Shown: positions 1 through 6,188 of the stretch, piece after piece
How the letters are laid out: the number at the start of each line of letters is the position of its first letter
How positions within the stretch are numbered: position 1 is the first letter of the stretch
Virus record (IMG/VR): IMGVR_UViG_3300030380_005342
Coordinates: 1 to 64,000 of that record
DNA: 64,000 nt
Reading direction: 5' to 3' (one strand)
Source of the DNA: a virus
The notes under the pieces: generated by a model
What the model was told of the DNA's origin: nothing
What the model saw: only the letters and a program-made list of their open reading frames with translations
Database searches by the model: none
Position numbers and translations under genes: made by a program

Positions 1-209
1 CGACAAACTACAAATCCTATGATGAGTTGAAGACTCGTCTGGAAACCGTCCTCGGCGGTTCGCAACCTACCAATACGGCAGAGAACACTTCTGTCGATGA
101 TGTGGTGACATCTGACACCACCAGTGAAGCGGCTCCGCAGAAGAGCGTCGAGCCTGATTCGGAAGAGGATGCTCTTTCCTACTTCCAAAGGTTGTCCGAA
201 GAGGACTAA
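1..209 (+). CDS. gp32: gp32-like single-stranded DNA-binding protein, C-terminal end only
   Basis: The gene is cut by the window start. The open frame runs in from base 3 with no start needed, and 68 residues remain. A short basic/amphipathic stretch (KSYDELKTRLETVLGG) leads into a Ser/Thr/Asp-rich linker and a very acidic end with the DALSYFQRL motif. That layout fits T4-type gp32, whose disordered acidic tail recruits replication and recombination partners while the missing core binds ssDNA cooperatively. The ORF ends just before a strong terminator and faces the minus-strand tail genes. The TTG at base 27 is inside the protein, not a start. The identification rests on the tail alone because the OB-fold and zinc site lie outside the window. 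Confidence 0.75.
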   Translation, partial: TNYKSYDELKTRLETVLGGSQPTNTAENTSVDDVVTSDTTSEAAPQKSVEPDSEEDALSYFQRLSEED

Positions 210-237
210 ACATCACGGGTGTGTGATGTGTGCAAAG

Positions 238-265
238 ACCCCCGGCTTCGGCTGGGGGTTTTTTG
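238..265 (+). terminator. Rho-independent terminator after gp32
   Basis: A 9-bp stem (ACCCCCGGC paired with GCTGGGGGT, one G-U pair) is closed by a TTCG tetraloop in the stable C(UUCG)G context. The end of the stem runs into a T-tract (bases 259-264). It lies 28 bases after the gp32 stop. A second small perfect hairpin (CATCAC/GTGATG, 211-228) precedes it. The minus-strand side has no T-tract, so it should mainly stop plus-strand transcription before the convergent tape-measure gene. Confidence 0.92.
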
Positions 266-266
266 T

Positions 267-1730
267 TTAGTTTCTTGGTCCACCCGGAGTGTCGCGTCCG
301 CCTGCCCTATTGTAAGGGTCAACTGTCGGAGCGGGAGTTGGGACATCTCTACCACCGCCTCTACTACCGCTCACTACTCCCTGAGTGGCAAGAGCCTGAG
401 CATTTGCCGCAACTGAATTTGCGATCAAACCATTTGTTTGCGCACTATTCTCAAGCATCGTATCTCTTAGCCCGGTGTTTGAATTTGAAATCAAACTCAA
501 AACTTCATCAAGTTCTTTACTCAAGGTTGCAAAAATATCAGTTGACTCAAGTTCTTGCTCGGATGCCTCTTTGATTGTTTCTCTAGTCGCCTTGCCCTCT
601 CTCAAGGCAAGTCGATCTGCTCTTTTTCTCTCTCGTTCCTCTTTCCTGATTTGGAACTCTCTTTCAAGTTCTGTTGCCCGCGTAAAATCAAAAAGTAAAT
701 AATTTACTGCCTTCCGCACGCTTGTCGCAATCAAATCAAAGAAACCAAAAATTCTTTCAATGTCTAAAAGACCAAAAGTAAAAGATTCTAAAAGACCTCC
801 AACAACCGATGTGAGAAGTCCTCCGATTCCTGCCTGTCCACCAGCCCTAAAGTAGTCAGACAATCCTTGGATGATGCCAAGCACTACTGTGATAGGTATG
901 AAAATTTTTCCCAAGATTCCTGACACTACTTTAAAGAAGGGCATGATTGTTTTAAAGATACCGCCCGCAAAACCAAGAAACTTGAGAACTGGTGTGACAA
1001 TTTTTTGAAGTAAAGACCCCGTGCTGATAGCAAAATTTTTCACGGCAATAAACGAATTAACGAGTATTTCGACACCACGAAGAATTCTTGGAGATTCTGC
1101 AAAAAATAATGTTGCTGCTTGAACTGCTTTAACAATACTCGGTCCTATCGAGGCAAGTTTTGTCCCGGTAAAGAAGGCTTGGGTGCTTCGAGCCAAACCA
1201 GTCAAAATTTTTGGAATCGTAAAAACACTTTGAAACAAACCTCTATTAATAGCAAATAATGTTGTTCCGATGGCTGCAATCTCTTTATCAATTTTGAATC
1301 CTCTTATTAATATGGCAGGAATAGCAGCCAAGCCAAGCACAGATAACACATCAGCCATTCTGTTTGCAAAGGCAATACTAAGAGGGCTGGGAATGGTGTT
1401 TCTTACGAGGTCAATCGCACCCGTAATCCTATCACCAAGTTTATCAAACAAAGTTTTTTCAACGTCTTTTACCTCTTCGGCACGCTCCTCTTCTGCTTCC
1501 AGCAAGTCGCGTGATGAAGTTTTATTTAAAGATACAAGTTCATTTAAATCTGGAACAATGTCAGTAGTAACATTATCTCTAATCTGTAGGATGTTTTCTT
1601 CTTGTGACTGTTCAGCCTGCAAAGCCTCAACAATCTCACGGAATGGGACATCAGCACCACCAGTCGGAACTGGTGATGGACCTGCTATTGGTCTTGGTCC
1701 GATGAAACTGTTATCACTAGGATCTGCCAC
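267..1730 (-). CDS. Probable tail tape-measure / baseplate-hub structural protein (gp29 position)
   Basis: This 487-residue protein has a Pro-rich N-terminus, an acidic helical region (about 35-95) and several long hydrophobic helices (about 115-145, 160-185, 245-295, 305-325). A charged coiled region follows, and then a Gly/Pro-rich disordered tail. Hydrophobic blocks within a helical protein are typical of tape-measure proteins, which set tail length and cross the host membrane. The strongest argument is position: it directly follows a gp26 plus frameshift-ORF pair, which is where tape-measure genes sit after lambda G/GT-type chaperones. It starts at GTG 1730 with AGGAAGG upstream and overlaps the small ORF by 14 bases. 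It is shorter than T4 gp29 (590 aa). Direct sequence similarity to gp29 was not recognised. Confidence 0.55.
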   Translation of the reverse strand: MADPSDNSFIGPRPIAGPSPVPTGGADVPFREIVEALQAEQSQEENILQIRDNVTTDIVPDLNELVSLNKTSSRDLLEAEEERAEEVKDVEKTLFDKLGDRITGAIDLVRNTIPSPLSIAFANRMADVLSVLGLAAIPAILIRGFKIDKEIAAIGTTLFAINRGLFQSVFTIPKILTGLARSTQAFFTGTKLASIGPSIVKAVQAATLFFAESPRILRGVEILVNSFIAVKNFAISTGSLLQKIVTPVLKFLGFAGGIFKTIMPFFKVVSGILGKIFIPITVVLGIIQGLSDYFRAGGQAGIGGLLTSVVGGLLESFTFGLLDIERIFGFFDLIATSVRKAVNYLLFDFTRATELEREFQIRKEERERKRADRLALREGKATRETIKEASEQELESTDIFATLSKELDEVLSLISNSNTGLRDTMLENSAQTNGLIANSVAANAQALATQGVVSGSRGGGRDVPTPAPTVDPYNRAGGRDTPGGPRN

Positions 1731-1896
1731 TTCGCTTAAAACCTTCCTGTTCTTGTTTTAGTTGCTCCATAATCATGTAGAAGTAAGTTGTTTTCTCCCA
1801 AGGGAGTAAATCTTCAATATCACCCAAACTCATATTCATTCTTGTGCAAAGTATGTAGTTTGAACGCATGTGTCCCTCAAGGTTATCATGACACAT
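1717..1896 (-). CDS. Small tail-assembly chaperone ORF (gp51 position), probably made as a -1 frameshift extension of gp26
   Basis: The frame encodes 59 residues from ATG 1896, with a conserved-looking amphipathic core (DIEDLLPWEKTTYFYMIMEQ) and a charged end. It lies between gp26 and the tape-measure gene, the position of T4 gene 51. No Shine-Dalgarno sequence stands at a proper distance before the ATG. Instead, this frame is exactly the -1 frame relative to gp26 and is entered from the TTTTTTT run at the gp26 end. Translation would then give gp26 residues 1-233, three junction residues (YVS) and these 59 residues, about 295 in total. By analogy with lambda gpGT, this product would help the tape measure fold and recruit tube subunits. 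Independent initiation at this ATG or at internal ATGs cannot be excluded. Confidence 0.7.
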   Translation of the reverse strand: MCHDNLEGHMRSNYILCTRMNMSLGDIEDLLPWEKTTYFYMIMEQLKQEQEGFKRSGRS

Positions 1897-1911
1897 GCTT
1901 ACATAAAAAAA
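1866..1911 (-). promoter_or_regulatory. Programmed -1 ribosomal frameshift cassette (slippery heptamer plus stem-loop)
   Basis: On the minus strand the gp26 frame reads GAG AAT TTT TTT ATG TAA. The heptamer T TTT TTT (plus coordinates 1905-1911) fits X XXY YYZ exactly in frame. Six bases later, the usual spacing, comes a perfect 9-bp stem: GCATGTGTC (1898-1890) pairs with GACACATGC (1874-1866) around a 15-base loop. The gp26 stop lies in the spacer. GGAG two bases before the heptamer could act as an SD-like stimulator. Slippage enters the ORF at 1717-1896. Confidence 0.8.
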
Positions 1912-2603
1912 TTCTCCAGTCCTTTGACAAGTTGATTATTCTTCGCACCACAACTTGCACAGGTATAGTTTACCTCACAAGAGGCAGTTGGTAATTTTTC
2001 AGCATACTGTGTGATTTCAGTGATGTGCTTCATACTCAAAGAATCAACAAAAGCCTTTTGCTCGGAGAATGGCATCTCAGAAAAAGTATAAATTTGATCT
2101 TTCGTAAAAACTTTATCAATAAAAAATGCCACTGAGTTTACATTGTCTTTCTCTGTGAGCGAGGCAGCCTGTCCCATTCTTGACATCTTGATCGGTGTGC
2201 AAGTAACACCAACCTCTTCGTTCAGCATAATCCTTGCCTCACCGATATCTGACTTTTTAGTGGTTTCGCAAACATCATCAAGATTAATTGACACGGGCGA
2301 TTGCTTTCCACAAGATTTACATTTAAGCGAAAGATCAACAGACTCACCCATCGATCTAACTCTCATGCTCAAAAATAGAATTTCAAAATCGTTGTAACTA
2401 ATATCATCAATCTTAGGACCATCAATAATACATTGCTCAACAATCTTTTTTAAGTTATTTACGAGAAGGTTCTGATCCTTTGCCTCTTTGAGCATCATGA
2501 ACATTTTTTCTTCTTTGACTAAGAAGGGTCTATAAGTTACTTTTTGTTTTGAGATTGGTAATTCAATCACATATTCAGGAGTCTTAATTTTTGGTAATTG
2601 CAT
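1899..2603 (-). CDS. gp26: gp26-like baseplate hub / tail assembly protein (T4 baseplate family PF12322)
   Basis: The 234 residues match the T4 gp26 family pattern: a TPEYVIELPISKQKVTYRPFLVKEE-type N-terminus (residues 8-32), then IDDISYNDFEILFLSMRVRS-type helices and a GESVDL strand. It carries two CxxC pairs (C95/C98 and C215/C218) that look like a zinc-ribbon pair; I do not recall these from T4 gp26. The gene lies 14 bases after the tube-fold gene in the same minus-strand operon, with GAAAGG before its ATG. Its last codons form a -1 frameshift site into the next small ORF, so two products are expected: the 234-residue protein and a longer fusion. Its role is likely as a hub or tape-measure chaperone in tail assembly. 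Confidence 0.8.
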   Translation of the reverse strand: MQLPKIKTPEYVIELPISKQKVTYRPFLVKEEKMFMMLKEAKDQNLLVNNLKKIVEQCIIDGPKIDDISYNDFEILFLSMRVRSMGESVDLSLKCKSCGKQSPVSINLDDVCETTKKSDIGEARIMLNEEVGVTCTPIKMSRMGQAASLTEKDNVNSVAFFIDKVFTKDQIYTFSEMPFSEQKAFVDSLSMKHITEITQYAEKLPTASCEVNYTCASCGAKNNQLVKGLENFFM

Positions 2604-2617
2604 GATAACCTTTCATA

Positions 2618-3226
2618 TTAAATGTTTGATCTAAAAATAGTCGCTGCTTCCACTGAGTTTAATCTATCCATGCTTCTTGGATTCAAAACAACATCGAACG
2701 ACATAAGCCCTGCACCCTCATCTGAGTCAGCGAAACTTCCATTTGACACCGAACTTAGGATAGCGTTTCTTACCAAGAATCCGTGTCTCGCCCTTTCTTG
2801 ATCATCTAAGCCAATAATCGCCAAGTCACATTCAAGGGTATCACGATATGGAATCTGTCCTGCACTCACCGTACCTGTGGTAAGTTCAAGCCAATCTTGG
2901 AACACTGAATAGAAACGATTGGATGCATCTGAGAGAAGCCTGAGACTCAAAGAGTCACTGATATTAAAACCATAGACATGTTTATACGCATGCGCACTTT
3001 GATCTGAGATATCGGAGGTTAGAGTTGCTAAGGACGGTACTTCAACTGACTGCACCCGAGAGTTGAATTCCCTGTTAAAGTCTCTTCGCAAAAATCCATT
3101 GTTTCTAATCGCAGAGGAAAATGTCATAGGGATAGATTGAAAGGTAACAAAATACTTGTTGCCTCGTTGGTATCCTCGCTTGCTCAACGAAGAGAGAAAA
3201 TTAGTGATTGATAATCCTTCTGCCAT
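2618..3226 (-). CDS. Tail-tube-fold baseplate protein, gp54-like tube initiator
   Basis: The protein has 202 residues. The pattern is that of the gp19/gp54 tube fold: an early strand (KYFVTFQSIP), a segment ending in SVEVPSLA where tube proteins have 'C.a..lP', a central VYGFNISDSLSLRLL strand, a helix rich in aromatic residues (FYSVFQDWLELTT), and a final MSFDVVLNPRS strand. In T4, gp54 and gp48 form the platform on which gp19 polymerises. Here gp48 is recognised separately at 4280, so gp54 is the natural candidate. It is much shorter than T4 gp54 (320 aa), so the match is by fold pattern and context. The minus-strand motif CTAAATA stands just before its start. Confidence 0.5.
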   Translation of the reverse strand: MAEGLSITNFLSSLSKRGYQRGNKYFVTFQSIPMTFSSAIRNNGFLRRDFNREFNSRVQSVEVPSLATLTSDISDQSAHAYKHVYGFNISDSLSLRLLSDASNRFYSVFQDWLELTTGTVSAGQIPYRDTLECDLAIIGLDDQERARHGFLVRNAILSSVSNGSFADSDEGAGLMSFDVVLNPRSMDRLNSVEAATIFRSNI

Positions 3227-3231
3227 ATCTT

Positions 3232-3238
3232 TATTTAG
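3232..3238 (-). promoter_or_regulatory. Candidate late promoter motif CTAAATA
   Basis: CTAAATA on the minus strand overlaps the stop codon of the upstream gene and lies 6 bases before the start of the gp54-like gene. It matches the T4-like late element (TATAAATA / CTAAATA) that recurs before other genes here. Its closeness to the start would leave almost no leader, so it could be chance. Confidence 0.25.
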
Positions 3239-3831
3239 TAGTTTCTAAGAAACTTTACTCGGTAATCTTTGTAAACTTCTGAAACACTTGCCCCTCTAAA
3301 CAATTTGTTCATCTTTGCTGATGTCTGACCAAGATACATGTCTATCCAAAGACGGGGAGAAAGTCTTACAACCCGTGAACTAATCCTCGATTTGATATAC
3401 CTTTTAATCGCAGGCTTCATTGCCTCTCCAAGAGCGGTATCTTTTATTTTTTGATAAATTACAACAGTTCTGTCATTAGCATCAATATTTTTATTTGTTG
3501 TCAAATTATTCAAGAAAAAGTCTATAACTTTGACTCTGACTCTGGGTGGTATGTAATACGGATTGATACCGATCATGTCTCCACCCTCCTCTCCAATCAT
3601 GATTGATGCAGGAAAAATATGATGATACTTTAGTCTGCCACCTTTTTCATAACCTTTTGGATTGCTATATCCAAAAACATAACACCTACCAAGTTGTGAA
3701 GGCATCTGTGCTGTTGTTTCAAGAATCAATTGATTTTTGAGATCTTTAATTGATGGAATTTGATTTGAAAACATTGGAACCAAATCTTTGAAAAAATCAA
3801 CGGTGAGCGATAGTTCTGGATTACTTGCCAT
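3235..3831 (-). CDS. Conserved T4-like morphogenesis protein of unknown role
   Basis: The protein has 198 residues with an N-terminal helical part, a centre reading LGRCYVFGYSNPKGYEKGG, YHHIFPASIMIG and GINPYYIPPRVRVKVIDFF, and a basic C-terminus (RVVRLSPRLW...YKDYRVKFLRNY). The central pattern (small-domain phrase, then a 'D/HxFPxxI' strand, then 'GxNxxYxPPxxRxxxxD') recalls a family of unassigned virion or neck-associated proteins in cyanophage-type T4 relatives. I recognise the pattern but no function. It overlaps the gp4 stop by 11 bases, so it is translated with the head-completion gene. It occupies roughly the T4 gene 2 neighbourhood, but no DNA-end-protector signature was seen. Confidence 0.6.
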   Translation of the reverse strand: MASNPELSLTVDFFKDLVPMFSNQIPSIKDLKNQLILETTAQMPSQLGRCYVFGYSNPKGYEKGGRLKYHHIFPASIMIGEEGGDMIGINPYYIPPRVRVKVIDFFLNNLTTNKNIDANDRTVVIYQKIKDTALGEAMKPAIKRYIKSRISSRVVRLSPRLWIDMYLGQTSAKMNKLFRGASVSEVYKDYRVKFLRNY

Positions 3832-4258
3832 AGATTTCTTTCTCCGTCATGATTCTGAATGTCCAGCCTTTACGATCACATAGGGCTTGAGCAGCAGCCC
3901 ACTTTGCCTGATTGATGGCGTATGTTTTTGCCTCGTTGAGATAAGTCACTGATTTTCTTTTTCTAGGCTTTGGTGGCTCCGTTTGTTTTTTTGGTTTTAC
4001 TTCAATCATGATTGTTTCAACTTTGCCTTCTTTGTTCTTAAGTTCAACCATAAAGTCTGGATAATATCTGTGACGCTTTCTATCAACAGGTGATAAATAC
4101 GGTATGGCGATCTCTTCTGATGCCCATTTGATTATGTTTGGATTATCATCAAACGTGAGCATACACTTTCTTTCCCATAAGGATCGGTAATTTATTTTTG
4201 TTGGATCACCAACATATTTGTTTGGATTCTTGGGTTTGTATTTACCACGGTAAGCCAT
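3821..4258 (-). CDS. gp4: gp4 head completion protein (TnsA-like nuclease fold)
   Basis: The 145 residues align by eye with T4 gp4 (150 aa): GKYKPKNPNKYVGDPTKI near the start, YRSLWERK, IIKWASEEIAIPY, and KPKKQTEPP late. It shows a PD-(D/E)xK-type core with P67-D68 in RYYPDFMVEL and E86-V87-K88 in IMIEVKPKK, plus E48/E49 before them, the layout of TnsA-like nucleases. In T4, gp4 acts on filled heads before tails attach. It is the first gene of the minus-strand unit and lies only 21 bases from the divergent gp48 gene. It overlaps the next gene by 11 bases. Confidence 0.88.
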   Translation of the reverse strand: MAYRGKYKPKNPNKYVGDPTKINYRSLWERKCMLTFDDNPNIIKWASEEIAIPYLSPVDRKRHRYYPDFMVELKNKEGKVETIMIEVKPKKQTEPPKPRKRKSVTYLNEAKTYAINQAKWAAAQALCDRKGWTFRIMTEKEIYGK

Positions 4259-4263
4259 ACATA

Positions 4264-4270
4264 TATTTAG
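4264..4270 (-). promoter_or_regulatory. Candidate late promoter motif CTAAATA in the gp4/gp48 divergent gap
   Basis: The minus strand reads CCTAAATATATGT in the 21-base gap between two divergent genes, just before gp4. The gap also carries the plus-strand RBS of gp48 (TAGGAGAAAA). The motif fits the late element but lies only 5 bases before the gp4 start. Confidence 0.3.
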
Positions 4271-4279
4271 GAGAAAAAA

Positions 4280-6187
4280 ATGGCATTTTTGAATGAGGAA
4301 ACACGCACACTCACTATCGATGGCACAGTCTATGACATTTCAGCCTTTTCGCAAGCGCAGATTCAGCAAGCGATTAATAGTGGGAACATACAGGGTTTCA
4401 TAGCAGAGACAGGATTATCTCCAATCAATCCTCCAGCGGCAAATATATCTCTTGCGGGACCGGCATCAAACGCATTCTTGCAAGAGTATTTCCAAAGATT
4501 TAATAATCCAAATCAGAGTGCAGAATTGCCAGTTCCTAATATTGGCACACCGCTACAACAAGGTGATGTTCCAGATTCAACTTCGGCTAGTAGTAATCGC
4601 TTTGCCGGTCAAGATACCATGGCACAGGCAGAGGCAAAAGCAGATGCCGAGGGTAAAGCACGCGCACGCGCACTCGCTAGAGAGGGTTCTGGAGTCCAGA
4701 CGGAGGTTGGAGAAAAATTAGGCAGTTTCTTAAATGAGGCTGGGAGGCTTGCACTTGAGGCTTCAACTGAGATGGGGTCTGCCAAGTTTAGTGATCGTGG
4801 TGAAATTTTAGGAGAGGAGAATATTGAGAGAGATATGAGATATCCTCTTGATGCTCTTGAAGGTGATTTGTCAAAGATTCCCTCTGTTGTTTCTTTTGAA
4901 TTTTTTAAGAAAGATTTCGAAAACTTACTTGAAAACAACATTATTAATAAAGATAACTTTTTACCTCTTGCCGTTTCAGGAGTTGCTGGTATTGCTAACG
5001 CTTTCTCAGTTGATGCAAGTGAGATGTCGCAAGTTAAATTTAGAAATCAAAGCCTTGTTGAAAATAATTATGCGTATGGTCCCTTGTCTGAAACAGAAAA
5101 AGTTTACACTGTCACACCGGGAGTGGCGGGAGTTGATCCGTATGAAGTCACACCAGATGTGTTTGAAAAATACAAAAGTAATTTTTATTCAACAGAGGGC
5201 TTGCCCGGTGGTAATGCTAATTTATTCGTTGATCCAGTCACGGGTGATGAAGTTGTTGTAAGTCAAAGACAAGTGGACTTAGACACACTTTCAAGATACA
5301 AAGACGTTAGAATTAGTAGAGCCTCTGAGTCAACAAAAGACAGAGTTTTCATGTACGTTCCAACGCAGTTGTCTTTCTCCGACAACATCTCATACGAGGA
5401 TGAAAGTCAAAACTTTTTAAGAAACGCATATGAGGCAGCCGCAGGAAATGTGACAGCAGTGGCACAGGGAATCAAGCAAGGATTTCTTAGTGTGGCATCT
5501 GACAAAATTGGCAGGGCAGTAGAAGACAGAACTGGTATCAACCTAGATTTGTATAATGGTTTGCGAGGACAGTTTGGTGTAGTTTCCAATCCAAAAAATG
5601 AATCAATGTTCTCAGGTATGAATCGTAAAACTTTCACTATGAACTTTACTTTTGCTCCGACCAGCAAGAGAGAGGCTGTGATGATGCAAAATATTATTCA
5701 ATCATTTAGATTTCACTCTGTTCCACAACTTGCACCTAGCACACTAAACTATCTTGCACCCCATGAAGTTGAAATCAAATTTTATCGAACGACTTTACTT
5801 GGTGATGTCACGGCTAAAGATACCTTTGGTAGAGATGGATCAAGTGAGTTCAAAGATGTGACAACTCTCGATAACAGGGATGAGGTTTTAGATAACTTTA
5901 ATCTTGGTCAGTTCAAAGGATTCGCTAAAGATATTCCCGATGAACTACTTGATCTGATCCCTGATGTTGCAAAAGACTTGGTTGGTTTAAAAGATGAGGT
6001 AACCTTAGTAGAGAACACAGAGTTGCCAAAACTCGGTAGGTGTTTCGTCACAGCGATTGACACAAACTACTCACCAAACCCCAAGTCTGCATTCTTTGTC
6101 GATGGCACTCCTGTTCAAGTTAATATGAATGTTTCATTCACACAAGCAATCATGATCAACAAGCAATTCGTCATGCAAGGATTCTAA
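4280..6187 (+). CDS. gp48: gp48 baseplate tail-tube cap protein, enlarged
   Basis: The protein has 635 residues against about 364 in T4. The C-terminal half matches T4 gp48 clearly: NPKNESMFSGMNRKTFTMNF (T4 has a closely similar NPRSRTMFDGM stretch), then IIQSFRFHSVPQL, a YLAPHEVEIKFY strand, and the end LPKLGRCFVTAIDTNY...VQVNMNVSFTQAI...VMQGF. The first 170 residues are Ala/Gln/Asn-rich with a charged Ala/Lys/Arg segment (AQAEAKADAEGKARARALAR, about 114-133) and have no T4 counterpart that I know. gp48 sits on the hub and with gp54 starts the tail tube. TAGGAGAAAA precedes the start. It is the first gene of the long plus-strand block and stops one base before gp53. Confidence 0.85.
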   Translation: MAFLNEETRTLTIDGTVYDISAFSQAQIQQAINSGNIQGFIAETGLSPINPPAANISLAGPASNAFLQEYFQRFNNPNQSAELPVPNIGTPLQQGDVPDSTSASSNRFAGQDTMAQAEAKADAEGKARARALAREGSGVQTEVGEKLGSFLNEAGRLALEASTEMGSAKFSDRGEILGEENIERDMRYPLDALEGDLSKIPSVVSFEFFKKDFENLLENNIINKDNFLPLAVSGVAGIANAFSVDASEMSQVKFRNQSLVENNYAYGPLSETEKVYTVTPGVAGVDPYEVTPDVFEKYKSNFYSTEGLPGGNANLFVDPVTGDEVVVSQRQVDLDTLSRYKDVRISRASESTKDRVFMYVPTQLSFSDNISYEDESQNFLRNAYEAAAGNVTAVAQGIKQGFLSVASDKIGRAVEDRTGINLDLYNGLRGQFGVVSNPKNESMFSGMNRKTFTMNFTFAPTSKREAVMMQNIIQSFRFHSVPQLAPSTLNYLAPHEVEIKFYRTTLLGDVTAKDTFGRDGSSEFKDVTTLDNRDEVLDNFNLGQFKGFAKDIPDELLDLIPDVAKDLVGLKDEVTLVENTELPKLGRCFVTAIDTNYSPNPKSAFFVDGTPVQVNMNVSFTQAIMINKQFVMQGF

Positions 6188-6188
6188 A

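Noticed and set aside
230-574. Plus-strand frame after gp32
   Set aside because: It starts inside the terminator hairpin and is antisense to the tape-measure candidate's disordered tail; composition is not protein-like.
1788-1994. Plus-strand open frame across the gp26/gp51 junction
   Set aside because: It runs against the minus-strand operon and its sequence is explained by the frameshift region and small ORF on the other strand.
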